Positions 43,859 through 52,950 of a DNA stretch of 64,000 nucleotides are shown in pieces. The notes beneath the pieces were generated by a model. The model was not told the origin of the DNA. It did no database searches and saw only the letters and a program-made list of their open reading frames with translations. The stretch's first letter is position 1; the number at the start of each line of letters is the position of its first letter. A program made the translations under genes and the position numbers. The DNA comes from Sinorhizobium meliloti (lineage in GTDB: Bacteria; Pseudomonadota; Alphaproteobacteria; Rhizobiales; Rhizobiaceae): the NCBI RefSeq assembly GCF_035610345.1, contig NZ_CP141214.1:404230-468229 (forward strand), given 5' to 3'.

Positions 43859-44773
43859 ATGCCCACGAGCCGCAGGAAACGCCACTTGCCCAGCATCAGC
43901 CTCTCACTCGTCCAGACGTTCTACCAGCTCGGACGGACCGGCTCCTATTCCGCCGCGGCCAGGGAACTCAATCTCAGCCATCCATCCGTGGCGAACCATA
44001 TCCGGCGGCTGGAACACCTCCTCGGCGAGCGGCTGGTCGTCGCCGAGCGCGGGGCACGGCGTGTGGGACTGACACCTCGGGGACTTGCGCTTTACGAGCT
44101 GATCCGTCCGGAATTCGACATCATGCTGACGCGTCTGACGCGACTGATGGAGAGCCAGCGTCCTGTGCTGCGGATCGGCATGCCGCAGGGAATCTTCCAT
44201 GATCTCTTTCCCCGGGTCGTCCGGAAATTCCATGAAAGCCGCCCTGACGTGGAGCTTGTCGTATACGAGCGCGACACCGCCCTATCGGATCTCGTCCGCC
44301 AGGGCAGCCTCGACATATTCATTGCGGAGCGGCACTTTGGCGACTCCGTCGTGATCCAGCAGTTGATCGGCCGTTACAGCCTTTCGCTCGTCTATCCCCG
44401 AACCTGGGGACCCGCTCCCGCCGAGGGCAGTATCCCCGAATGGGCCTGCGGCCGTCCTTTCGTTTCGCATGAACCGGGACAGATAATAAGGGACATCGCC
44501 ACCGGTTTCCTCAGCAGCAAGGGTGCGGTTGTCGAGCCGCTGATCTCGGTGTCGTCAAGCGTCAGCATCAGGCGCTACGTCAGCGAAGGCCTCGGCTTTT
44601 CCATCTTGCCGACCTGGTCCGTCGGACCGGACGATGACACGATAACCCGGGTGGAGCTGCTGAGCCTCACGCCTGTTCCCATCTATTTCGGGACGGCGCA
44701 CTTCCTGAAGGACAACGAGACGGTCCGGGCCTTCTTCAGCCACTGCCAGTTCGAGCTCTCCGGCAGATCCTGA
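43859..44773 (+). CDS. LysR-family regulator of the oxidase/ABC operon
   Basis: A 304-residue LysR protein: the N-terminal winged helix has SLVQTFYQLGRTGSYSAAAR and HPSVANHIRRLEHLLGERLV, followed by a two-lobed effector domain (VLRIGMPQGIFHDLFPRVVR, IRRYVSEGLGFSILPTWSVG). Divergent from the leftward ten-gene operon, it probably activates it when the transported compound is present. Confidence 0.82.
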   Translation: MPTSRRKRHLPSISLSLVQTFYQLGRTGSYSAAARELNLSHPSVANHIRRLEHLLGERLVVAERGARRVGLTPRGLALYELIRPEFDIMLTRLTRLMESQRPVLRIGMPQGIFHDLFPRVVRKFHESRPDVELVVYERDTALSDLVRQGSLDIFIAERHFGDSVVIQQLIGRYSLSLVYPRTWGPAPAEGSIPEWACGRPFVSHEPGQIIRDIATGFLSSKGAVVEPLISVSSSVSIRRYVSEGLGFSILPTWSVGPDDDTITRVELLSLTPVPIYFGTAHFLKDNETVRAFFSHCQFELSGRS

Positions 44774-44910
44774 TTGCCGTGCTCGCCTCGAAGCGCCTTT
44801 CGAATTCCGGCAGGACGTCGAAGAGATCGGCGACGTTTCTAGAAGTTGTACCCTGCACTGCAACTGCTCGTCATGAGAACTCAAGGAGGCGCTTGACCAA
44901 ATCGATTCCG

Positions 44911-44946
44911 CGACCTATTAGGAAATGAACGTTTCCTAATAGGTCG
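44911..44946. promoter_or_regulatory. Perfect 36-bp palindrome, TetR operator candidate
   Basis: CGACCTATTAGGAAA and its exact reverse complement flank a TGAACG centre (15-base arms, 6-base spacer), ending 5 bases before the TetR ATG at 44952. Its position strongly suggests autoregulation and control of the downstream MFS gene. The AT-rich arms differ from the surrounding GC-rich DNA. Confidence 0.75.
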
Positions 44947-44951
44947 ATCAG

Positions 44952-45563
44952 ATGAGTTTCGAAAGCATCTCTCCTCGCCCCGTCGGGCGGCCGCGCGAAT
45001 TCGACATGCACCAGGCTCTGGATGCGGCGATCCGCATATTTTCCGAGAAGGGCTATCACGGGACCTCGATCGCCGAGCTCAAGGCGGAAATGGGACTGAC
45101 CGCCGGCAGCATATACAAGGCGTTTCGTGACAAGCGTGACGTCTTCGTAGCCGCCTACGACCGCTATAAGCAAATCCGGGCCGATCTTCTGGATGAGGCG
45201 CTGTCCTCAGCCTCAACCGGTCGCGAAAAGATCGCCGGCGTCGTCGGTTTCTATGCCATCTCCGCCTGCGGCGAAACCGGCAGGCGTGGATGCCTGGCCA
45301 TTGGCGCTGCCGTGGAACTGGTTCTGTCGGACGCCGAGATCGCCGAAAAGGTGGCCGGACACAATCGCCATCTCGTCTCCCGGCTCGAAGGTTTCATCCG
45401 CGAAGGCCACCAAGACGGTTCAATCCGCCAGAACGTCGATCCTGCGGGGACCGCGCTTGCGCTGTTTTCCTATCTTCAGGGCGTCCGCATCGCCGGCAAA
45501 ACCGGAGAGCTGGAAAACCAGATGCTCGCTTCCGCCGAAGCCGTCCTGCGCATTCTCGACTGA
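44952..45563 (+). CDS. TetR-family repressor
   Basis: A 203-residue protein with the helix-turn-helix in residues about 15-65 (ALDAAIRIFSEKGYHGTSIA, LTAGSIYKAFRDKRDVFVAA) and a helical ligand domain containing SACGETGRRGCLAIGAAVEL. Its operator is the palindrome just upstream. The MFS exporter follows 38 bases downstream, so this is a local efflux switch. Confidence 0.85.
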   Translation: MSFESISPRPVGRPREFDMHQALDAAIRIFSEKGYHGTSIAELKAEMGLTAGSIYKAFRDKRDVFVAAYDRYKQIRADLLDEALSSASTGREKIAGVVGFYAISACGETGRRGCLAIGAAVELVLSDAEIAEKVAGHNRHLVSRLEGFIREGHQDGSIRQNVDPAGTALALFSYLQGVRIAGKTGELENQMLASAEAVLRILD

Positions 45564-45601
45564 TTGAACCGTCCGCCTCCTGCCTCCCAAGGAACTCTTC
45601 A

Positions 45602-46828
45602 ATGACAGCTCCCGTATCCATCGCCCAGACGCAGCATCCGGCCGGGCTCTCTGCCGGCATGACATTTCTGATGGCCGCCGCCTGCGGCCTGATTGCCGCC
45701 AACCTTTACTATACCCAGCCGCTCGCCGGCCCGATCGCACTCGACATCGGCCTGCCGGCAGAGGCGACCGGCCTGATCGTTACCCTGACCCAGATCGGCT
45801 ATGGCATCGGATTGCTGCTGCTCGTGCCGCTGGGCGATCTCCTGGAAAATCGTCGGCTGATCGTGACGATGATCGGACTGGTCACTCTTGCCCTGATCGC
45901 GGCCGGTCTCTCGACCACACCCGGGCCTTTCCTCACAGCTTCGCTTGCCATCGGTCTAGGCTCCGTCGCAGTCCAGATGATCGTACCCTTCGCTGCCAAC
46001 CTTGCTCCGGATGCGGCTCGGGGCCGCGTCGTCGGCAATGTCATGAGCGGGCTGATGGTCGGGATCATGATGGCGCGGCCGATTTCCGGGCTGATCGCCG
46101 GCCTCAGCTCCTGGCATGCCGTTTTCTATGTTTCGGCCGTCGTCATGGTCGGGCTGGGCAGCCTGCTGTGGGTGCAGCTGCCGACCCGCCGACCGGCGGC
46201 CCGGATGACTTACGGCCAGCTCATCAAGTCGATGGGCAAGCTCCTCGCGACGCAGCCGGTCCTGCAGCGCCGCGCCGCCTATCAGGCCTGTCAGTTCGCT
46301 GCGTTCAGCCTCTTCTGGACCGTCACGCCGCTCTATCTTGCCGGCCCGCGCTTCGGGCTTGGTCATAATGGCATTGCGCTTTTTGCCCTGGCCGGTGTCG
46401 CGGGCGCAATTGCTTCCCCCATCGCCGGGCGCCTCGCGGATAAGGGCTTGATCCGGCCGGCGACGGCATTCGGCCTTGTCGGTGTAGGAGCCGCTTTCCT
46501 GATGACGCAGGTCGCTACCGAAGGGTCCACTGCCGCGCTCACGCTTCTGACGCTGGCGGCGATCCTGCTTGACTTCGGCGTGACCATGACCTTGGTGACC
46601 GGGCAGCGCTCGATCTACGAACTCGGCGCGGAGTTGCGTAGCCGGCTCAACGGCCTGTTCATGGCCATATTCTTCACGGGCGGCGCTATCGGCTCTGCCC
46701 TGGGCGCCTGGGCATTTGCCTCTGGCGGGTGGTGGCTCGCCTCCATGATCGGGCTTGCGCTGCCCGCTACGGCGTTCGCCATCTTCCTGACCGAGAAAAT
46801 CGATCAGGAAAGAGCCCTGAAGCACTGA
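45602..46828 (+). CDS. MFS exporter
   Basis: A 408-residue protein with twelve predicted helices: ACGLIAANLYYTQPLAGPIA near the start and the motif-A-like loop GDLLENRRLIV after helix 2, repeated as GRLADKGLIRPAT. Resembles multidrug/small-molecule exporters of the DHA1 type found with TetR repressors. SD AAGGAACTC upstream. The substrate is unknown. Confidence 0.85.
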   Translation: MTAPVSIAQTQHPAGLSAGMTFLMAAACGLIAANLYYTQPLAGPIALDIGLPAEATGLIVTLTQIGYGIGLLLLVPLGDLLENRRLIVTMIGLVTLALIAAGLSTTPGPFLTASLAIGLGSVAVQMIVPFAANLAPDAARGRVVGNVMSGLMVGIMMARPISGLIAGLSSWHAVFYVSAVVMVGLGSLLWVQLPTRRPAARMTYGQLIKSMGKLLATQPVLQRRAAYQACQFAAFSLFWTVTPLYLAGPRFGLGHNGIALFALAGVAGAIASPIAGRLADKGLIRPATAFGLVGVGAAFLMTQVATEGSTAALTLLTLAAILLDFGVTMTLVTGQRSIYELGAELRSRLNGLFMAIFFTGGAIGSALGAWAFASGGWWLASMIGLALPATAFAIFLTEKIDQERALKH

Positions 46829-46896
46829 TCGAATTCAGATTTTACGGCCACGCCCTGGGCGTCAAGCGCGAACGGCGTGGCCGGATGACGACCGGT

Positions 46897-49872
46897 CTAC
46901 TCCTCCACCGGTCCGTAGAGACCGAGCCGGTCGAGCAGCGCCCGCTGACGATCGACACTTTCGACGAGCAGGCCGGTATAGCGATCGACGATCCGGCCGC
47001 GGTGATCCGGGTCGGCAACGGCGGCGAGCGCGCCCAGGATTGCCGCAACCCTTTCCGACGTCTGCCGCAGCTCCACCAGGAGTTCCGCCTTGCCACCGAC
47101 CTCGGCGACCAGCCGCTTCGTTACGCGGCCGATGCCGGCGGGCGTGCGGCTGCCGGCCGATACGTAGCCCTCGGGCAGATCCCCCTTGAGATTGGTGACC
47201 GACTTGAAGCGGATGACATCGAAGATCTGGTCCACCGCCTGTTTCGCGCCGGTCACGCGCGAAGGATGATCCGTGTCGGCTGCCGCGTGAGGCAGGAGTT
47301 CCAGCCGGCCCTTATGGCGTTCCTCGAGTGCCAGGTAAGGAAGCATCGGCCCGCTGAGCTTGCCGGTTGCGACGTCCTTGAAGAGGTCGGCATCGATCGC
47401 CGCATGCGCGATCTTGCCTGTCGACAGCGCCTCGTCAAGCGCGGCGGTATCGACCACCTCGCCCCGGTCGTAGTTGACCAGCACGGCGCCATCCTTCATA
47501 GCGCCGAGCACCTTCTGATCGACGGTCCCGGCGTTGGAATAGAGACCGGTCACCGGATCCAGGCGTCCGAGACCGATATGGATGGAGAGCACGTCGGCGC
47601 CGGTTGCCGCGACTACGGCACTTTCGGCATATTCGAAGCCCTCTGTCTCGATCCAGTGCTTGTGGTGGTGGCGGGCGTAGATCGCGACATGCATACCGAA
47701 GGCCTTGGCGAGCTTGGCGACTTCACGGCCGATATTGCCGTAGCCGAGAATGGCGATCCTGCGGCCCTCGAGCTTGGCGGTCGGGAAATCCTTGAGCTGA
47801 CGGCCGGTATCGAAGTCGCCCTCTGCGACCATCCGGTGCAGCCTGTCCACCGGCAGGTCTGGAACGACCTTTAGTATCGCCTTCATCGCCATCTGGGCGG
47901 TCGCGCGGCTGTTTATGCCCGGCGTGTTCATCAGCGGCGCCTGGCCGCCCTCGCCATTGCCGCCGCCCCAGGAGGCCGAGCCCATGTTGCCGGTGCCGGC
48001 GCCAATGCGCACGCCGCCGAGCGGGAATACGGAAGCTTTCGGAATGAAGGTCGCCGCCGCAATCAGCGCGTCGTACTGGCCCTTGTCGGTCTGCGGCAGA
48101 ATTTCCGCCTCGGTGCTCAGGTCCGGCTGGTAGAAGAAGTGGATGCGGCCCTTCTCCAGGGCAGACCGGTCGCCGATCGGCCCCAGGTGGAACACGCCGC
48201 CCTTTTCCTCGATATAGGCCTTCACCTCGCCGTGATCCGGCCGGCCATCGGCACCGAAGCGCAGTCCGACCAGGTCGGCGATCAGCACGGTGTAGGCACG
48301 GTCGGGATCATCCTTGCGGACGGCCTCGCCGGCTTTGGCAGGGGCTTCGAACGTGACGCCCTTCTTCGCCAGTTCCTCTTCGAGGACGACGATCTTGGCG
48401 CGCAGATAGGCGTATTGCAGGTTCTCCAGCAGTGCGACGACGTCGTCTGGCTCGCGGATGCCGCCGACCCAGGCGCGATAGTCCCCGGGTGTGCCGGGGA
48501 AGGCATTGACATAGCGGGCCGCGTCGAGGCCGGGCTCGTATTGGCCATTCGGATGGGTGATGCCCTCATAGCCGAGCAGCTGCTTCGAACGTGCAATGAT
48601 GCGGGCGTGGATGTCTGTATCTGTGATGTCTTCGTCGACCACCTTCAGGAGCGTCACTGCCGCACCGCGGCGCTCCGGATCGGCAACGGTCAGCTTCAGG
48701 AGCGGATGCGTCTCCACCCACTCGTCGATCACCTTGCGATTGGCGGCGGAGCGCCGGTTGAGCTCGACAACGGAGCCGACGCGCGCCTCGGACTGCAAGA
48801 GACCGAAGGTGGTCTCGGCGAACGCGAGCGCGCTGTAAGTATTTATGACGCCGCCGAGCATGCGGTCTTCGGCGGCATCATAGAACGGGCCGGCGTCGAC
48901 AGAGCGCTTGGCCGAAAATGGCTGCCTCGGGTCGACCGGCGGCGCGATCTTCAGCTGGCGCGGGATAGCCCAGGCAGGGTCTTGCTGGTTCTTCTCGATC
49001 AACGTCAGGGCATGCGGCGTGAAGGAGGCGACGAAATAACCGGAGACCCCGCCGATCGCCTTCTGGAAGGGCATGAACAGGCAGCACTTCGCCATCACGG
49101 CGCTGACCAGTTCCGGCTCCCACGGCATGGCGCCGAGCATCGAGGTGGCATCGAAAACCGCATGCCGGTTGGCCGGATCACCGTCGATCCACTTCAACAG
49201 TTCGCAGATTTCCCCGCTGGTATAGGCATTGGCGCCGGTCGTCTCGTGGCCGACGCCGACGAAGATCGACACGCCGTGGGCGGAAAGCTCTTCTGCCGTC
49301 GGAATCACGCCTTCGGAGGCTGCGAAATGAATTCGGCTCTCGCAGCCCTTCTCGGCGAATCGCTGCATTTCGACGAGCTGGGTCGCCCAGGACTGGCGGA
49401 AGAAGCCCGCGGCTCTCGAAGGATCGCTCTCTGGCCGCGGCGTATCGACATAGACGCGTTGGGAGGCGTCGTTGGCGTTCATCAGGTGCTGGACGCAGAC
49501 AGTGAAGCCGCTGTGGCCGCCGCCGAGACCCACTGCCATACGGTTCGCCTTCGGAAAACCGAAATAGCGATGGATCGCCCGCATCATGTCGGTCAAAATC
49601 TTGTCGGCCGGATAGCCGCGATGCATGCTGCGGGAGATTTCCGCCGTGGTAAAGCCGCCGATATCATTGCCGCTGTCGTCGAACTTGCGATAGGTCTTCT
49701 CGATCCAGGCGTCGAAGGCGATCCGCCGCAAGCGGCTGTCCACCTCATCGGTGGTCGCGTCAGTGATCGGGCCGACGCCGAAGAAAGGATTGGACGGCAG
49801 CTTCGGCGCGCCATTCCTCGTCAGTTCGAGTGCCTTCAATCGCTGTTCCTGCATCTGCGCGCTGTTCGTCAT
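46897..49872 (-). CDS. Fused SerC-like aminotransferase and SerA-like dehydrogenase
   Basis: A 991-residue two-domain enzyme. Residues about 1-480 are a class V-type aminotransferase with PLP lysine in PFQKAIGGVSG (about residue 269). Residues about 500-930 are a D-isomer 2-hydroxyacid dehydrogenase with the NAD motif ILGYGNIGREVAKLAKAFG (about 705), YDRGEVVDTAALDEAL and the catalytic His in LLPHAAADTDHP. The order suggests it performs two sequential serine-pathway steps, oxidation and transamination, on one chain. Substrate identity with 3-phosphoglycerate is inferred. Start at the ATG at 49872; the upstream frame shows no homology. Confidence 0.82.
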   Translation of the reverse strand: MTNSAQMQEQRLKALELTRNGAPKLPSNPFFGVGPITDATTDEVDSRLRRIAFDAWIEKTYRKFDDSGNDIGGFTTAEISRSMHRGYPADKILTDMMRAIHRYFGFPKANRMAVGLGGGHSGFTVCVQHLMNANDASQRVYVDTPRPESDPSRAAGFFRQSWATQLVEMQRFAEKGCESRIHFAASEGVIPTAEELSAHGVSIFVGVGHETTGANAYTSGEICELLKWIDGDPANRHAVFDATSMLGAMPWEPELVSAVMAKCCLFMPFQKAIGGVSGYFVASFTPHALTLIEKNQQDPAWAIPRQLKIAPPVDPRQPFSAKRSVDAGPFYDAAEDRMLGGVINTYSALAFAETTFGLLQSEARVGSVVELNRRSAANRKVIDEWVETHPLLKLTVADPERRGAAVTLLKVVDEDITDTDIHARIIARSKQLLGYEGITHPNGQYEPGLDAARYVNAFPGTPGDYRAWVGGIREPDDVVALLENLQYAYLRAKIVVLEEELAKKGVTFEAPAKAGEAVRKDDPDRAYTVLIADLVGLRFGADGRPDHGEVKAYIEEKGGVFHLGPIGDRSALEKGRIHFFYQPDLSTEAEILPQTDKGQYDALIAAATFIPKASVFPLGGVRIGAGTGNMGSASWGGGNGEGGQAPLMNTPGINSRATAQMAMKAILKVVPDLPVDRLHRMVAEGDFDTGRQLKDFPTAKLEGRRIAILGYGNIGREVAKLAKAFGMHVAIYARHHHKHWIETEGFEYAESAVVAATGADVLSIHIGLGRLDPVTGLYSNAGTVDQKVLGAMKDGAVLVNYDRGEVVDTAALDEALSTGKIAHAAIDADLFKDVATGKLSGPMLPYLALEERHKGRLELLPHAAADTDHPSRVTGAKQAVDQIFDVIRFKSVTNLKGDLPEGYVSAGSRTPAGIGRVTKRLVAEVGGKAELLVELRQTSERVAAILGALAAVADPDHRGRIVDRYTGLLVESVDRQRALLDRLGLYGPVEE

Positions 49873-50000
49873 GATCTGCCATCCGTTGTCGAGGCCTGAG
49901 GATGCGCGATAGTGGATCGAATGGAGCATAAACAAGACCTCATCTGCGCCGATCAGCACGCGGAATGCGTCATGCCCGTGCTCGCGAGGACTCCGTACTG

Positions 50001-51005
50001 TTATTCGTAGGCTGCGGTGATGGCTCGAGCCGCGGCCGCGATGACGGCAGCACGTTCGGCCTGACCGGCGCGAGACTCTGCAACGAACGCGGCCACGGCA
50101 ATGCGCCTCCCGTCTGGCGCCGTCAGAATACCGACATCATTGGTCACACCATTGATGCCCCCACGGGTTTGGCTCGTGCCTGTCTTGTGCCCGATACCCC
50201 ATTCTGGAGGGATGCCCGCGCGCAGCCGATCGGGAAAGGTGGTCGTTTGGCTCATGACCGTCAAAAGGAATTCCGTCGAGCCCGCAGTCAGGAGGCTGCC
50301 TGACGCAAGGCTGTACAGGAAAGCAGCCATGCCGCGGGGCGTCGCGGTGTCGCGCGGGTCCTTGATGTAGGCCTCGAAGGCGGTTTGGCGGGCTTCCGCG
50401 GGGACTTCCCTGCGCGCCTGCTCCAGCCTCTGCGGAAAGACGAACTCTGGCTGCCACATCAACCCATCGTTCTCAGTTTGAAGCTCGCGCTCGGTTCGGT
50501 CGATTCTGACGCCCGTCAGTCCCGCCTTTTCGAGGAAGGCCTGTATCGCCTTCGGCCCACCCAGGCGGGCGATCAACACGTCCGTAGCCGCACTGTCACT
50601 TGCGACGACCGCCCGGCGCACAAGATCCCGAACACTCGTCTCAAAGGAGCCATGCCTGGCGACGATATCGGCGATGGGCTGGATGTTTACGCTCAGGTCT
50701 TCGCGCCTGATGGTGATTTGGTCGTCCAACCGGATACGCTGCTCGTCGACCGCCTGCATGACGGCTGCAGCGACGACCAATTTCATGACACTCTGCAGAG
50801 AGAAGCGTTGAGCGCCGTTCACACAAACAGGCGACTTAGGCTGGTCCTGCACGCAAATGCCGACGCGGCCGGGATGCGCGTCGGCGAGTGTCTCGAGCTC
50901 CAGACGAAGACGGTCCGGTTGAGTGATCTCGCCTGCGAATATTCGAGAAGAAAAGAGGTTTATGAGAATTGCGACCGCAGCGGTCATGTAGATGTTTCTT
51001 GGCAT
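50001..51005 (-). CDS. bla: Class A beta-lactamase
   Basis: The 334-residue protein has a signal peptide (PRNIYMTAAVAILINLFSSR, cleaved near FAG). The class A catalytic set is present: S72-V-M-K75 (SxxK), S136-D-S138 (SDN loop with Ser for Asn), E172-R-E-L-Q176 in the omega loop (general base Glu kept; usual Asn170 is Gln), and K274-T-G-T. C51 and C61 may pair. The sequence resembles divergent class A2 enzymes rather than TEM/SHV. It is periplasmic, and divergent from a LysR gene, as ampC and ampR are. Spectrum cannot be told from sequence. Confidence 0.85.
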   Translation of the reverse strand: MPRNIYMTAAVAILINLFSSRIFAGEITQPDRLRLELETLADAHPGRVGICVQDQPKSPVCVNGAQRFSLQSVMKLVVAAAVMQAVDEQRIRLDDQITIRREDLSVNIQPIADIVARHGSFETSVRDLVRRAVVASDSAATDVLIARLGGPKAIQAFLEKAGLTGVRIDRTERELQTENDGLMWQPEFVFPQRLEQARREVPAEARQTAFEAYIKDPRDTATPRGMAAFLYSLASGSLLTAGSTEFLLTVMSQTTTFPDRLRAGIPPEWGIGHKTGTSQTRGGINGVTNDVGILTAPDGRRIAVAAFVAESRAGQAERAAVIAAAARAITAAYE

Positions 51006-51107
51006 GCTCTCACCAATCAAAGGATGTGCTTCGAGCAAGTTGTTGCCATAGGACGCAAACTGAGCCAAATGATAGAATCTCAGCGTAACCTGAATGAGAT
51101 TCACTTT
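51006..51107. promoter_or_regulatory. bla/LysR divergent promoter region
   Basis: The 102-base gap between the beta-lactamase and its divergent LysR gene should hold both promoters and the LysR operator. A loose TTGTTG...CGCAA symmetry at about 51040-51060 could be a T-N11-A box, but it is weak. Confidence 0.4.
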
Positions 51108-52094
51108 ATGAACTGGTGCAAGGTCGACCTTAACCTCTTGAAGGTGCTGGCGGTCATGTTGGAAGAGCGGAGCGTTGCCCGCTGCGCCGATCGTCTTTTT
51201 GTCTCTCCCTCTGCAGTCAGCCATGCACTCGCCCGGCTGAGAACAATGTTCTCGGATCCTCTCTTTGTACGCAGCGGCGGGGCGATGTTGCCTACAATTC
51301 GTGCGCAGAGCCTGGAACGCTCGCTTTCGCTCCTGAGTACGGTTTTGAACGCCGAGCTCGAAAAGACGCGAGGGAGCCAATGCACCACGGCGTTCCATCC
51401 GGCCGAGTCGGTGAGAGATGTTAAGATCGTTTCACCCGGGGCATTGGAGCTTACGCTGGTGCCGGCTGTTATAGCCATATTGCACGAGCAAGCTCCAAAC
51501 TGGACACTGACAGTGGAGCCGTTTGAACGGCGCAGCTATGTATCAGATCTCGCGACCGGTCGCGTCGACTTCGTGTTTTCCATCGGTGGAACCACGCCTG
51601 TCGGAGCATTGGTGGACGGAATCACCTTGTGGGAGGACGAACTCGTTGTCCTCGCCGGTCAGCGTTCGGATCTCTACGATTGTGCCGATCGGATTTCGAC
51701 CGAGCTTTTTCTAGCCCATCGGCATGTTTATCCGCTTCCGTGGCCAATTTCCCAGAACTACCTTGATGTGGAGTTGGCGCGGCGCGGGCAGCACCGCAAC
51801 ATTGCCGTCTCGCTACCGAGCTATGCCGCACTTGGCCATCTGCTGGAAACCACCGACCTGGTTTCGTCGCTGCCGGACCGTTCCGCCCGCGCGCTGATGC
51901 GCAGCCATCCGGATCTAAAACTGCTTCGCCTTGAACCAGCGCGACGATCGGAGCTCTCGCTCCTCTGGGGGATCGCGGCTGCTCAAGAACCGGCGATCGC
52001 GTGGATACGGGACATCATTCAACGTGCCGCGGGCAGCTTCCCGGACAACGCGTTGCCGGTGACCCGGCGCACCAGCGGGCCGACCGTTGCTTAG
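51108..52094 (+). CDS. LysR-family regulator divergent from beta-lactamase
   Basis: A 328-residue LysR protein: HTH CADRLFVSPSAVSHALARLR and TMFSDPLFVRSGGAMLPT, then an effector domain with VKIVSPGALELTLVPAVIAI and FEFVFSIGG-type strands (RVDFVFSIGGTTP). NodD-like in length and start (VDLNLLKVLAVML). Divergence from bla fits an AmpR-like inducer-responsive arrangement, though AmpR controls chiefly class C and a few class A genes. The ATG at 51108 is preferred; 51069 is possible. Confidence 0.82.
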   Translation: MNWCKVDLNLLKVLAVMLEERSVARCADRLFVSPSAVSHALARLRTMFSDPLFVRSGGAMLPTIRAQSLERSLSLLSTVLNAELEKTRGSQCTTAFHPAESVRDVKIVSPGALELTLVPAVIAILHEQAPNWTLTVEPFERRSYVSDLATGRVDFVFSIGGTTPVGALVDGITLWEDELVVLAGQRSDLYDCADRISTELFLAHRHVYPLPWPISQNYLDVELARRGQHRNIAVSLPSYAALGHLLETTDLVSSLPDRSARALMRSHPDLKLLRLEPARRSELSLLWGIAAAQEPAIAWIRDIIQRAAGSFPDNALPVTRRTSGPTVA

Positions 52095-52111
52095 GCCTAT
52101 TCGATAGGCCT
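52093..52111 (+). terminator. Stem-loop at end of LysR gene
   Basis: AGGCCTAT-TCG-ATAGGCCT forms a perfect 8-base stem with a 3-base loop that overlaps the stop codon. GTCGTTTC follows. It is a likely transcription terminator for the LysR gene. Confidence 0.5.
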
Positions 52112-52283
52112 GTCGTTTCATCGGGTTTGCATCCGAGTCTGCGCATTCGTTGAAGACCCAACGAGGGCCGAAGCGTCTTCCGCGGTTGCACTCAAGGGCG
52201 AGATCTCAAAAAGAGTGGCAGCGCCGCACCCTCCGTCGACGCCGCCACTTCTGTGCAGGAACTCCGTCTGCATTCTGCAGGAG

Positions 52284-52547
52284 CTATTGCTGTCCGCCGC
52301 CCGAGGGAGCTGGCGTCGCCGTGCCGCCTGAAGGCGCCGATGTTTCTCCACCAGACGGTGCCTGAGGCGCTTCGACGTTCGGCACGTTCACGTCGACATC
52401 GGTATTCCCGCCGCCTCCGCCGCCGTTGAACAGGTCGCCGCCGAACAGGAACAAGGCTCCGACGATCAGCAGAACCACGATCACTGCGACGGCCCAACCA
52501 GCACCGTTGCCTCCGGTATTCACAACTGTTGGTCCTCTATCAGCCAT
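52284..52547 (-). CDS. Small membrane-anchored Gly/Pro-rich protein
   Basis: An 87-residue protein: a polar start (MADRGPTVVNTGGNGAGW), one hydrophobic helix at about 20-38 (AVAVIVVLLIVGALFLFGG), a Gly-rich linker, then a Pro/Ser/Gly-rich tail. SD AAGGAG precedes the ATG at 52547. Such proteins are common, uncharacterised, in rhizobia. The upstream EcfG-like promoter suggests general-stress expression. Confidence 0.65.
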   Translation of the reverse strand: MADRGPTVVNTGGNGAGWAVAVIVVLLIVGALFLFGGDLFNGGGGGGNTDVDVNVPNVEAPQAPSGGETSAPSGGTATPAPSGGGQQ

Positions 52548-52580
52548 GTTGTTTCTCCTTGTCGTACTTTCCTTCATCGA

Positions 52581-52605
52581 AACCATCACAGAAGATTTAA
52601 GTTCC
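52581..52605 (-). promoter_or_regulatory. EcfG-type general-stress promoter
   Basis: Minus-strand GGAAC and GGTT with 16 bases between them match the EcfG consensus GGAAC-N16/17-CGTT in all but one base. The -10 lies 34 bases upstream of the small membrane protein gene at 52547. Confidence 0.55.
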
Positions 52606-52950
52606 CTGAATCTAGGTAAAAGAAGAAGACGGCGACAACATTTCCGACAAGGAAATCGGTGATCGCGTTCGCCTCGGAGACAACATTCGGATGGCGCAGG
52701 TTTGTCGCGAGATATCTACTTAAAGACACCTTCACAGGTGCATTGCGTCAGTAATCTCTCCGAGAAACCAGTGTCATCCTCATATATCGACGGGAAGGGG
52801 CAATAGTATATATCGGACCTTAGTCCCATGGATCCTGACAAAAGTCTTACGGCAGTTGCCGAAAATTTACCCGGCACATATCCCGATGAACGCCATGGCG
52901 AATCTCGTCACCTGACGGCGGCCAATTCGGACTTAACCACCTGCGTTGGG
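52606..52950. other. Gene-free stretch
   Basis: About 345 bases between the EcfG-like promoter and the end of the DUF1206 gene. I see only chance frames, an AT-rich patch (GGGCAATAGTATATATCGG, 52798-52816) and no clear terminator. Confidence 0.35.

Noticed and set aside
48139..49899. A 586-codon rightward frame
   Set aside because: It is antisense to the SerC-SerA-like fusion and has no domain; long antisense frames are expected in GC-rich genes.
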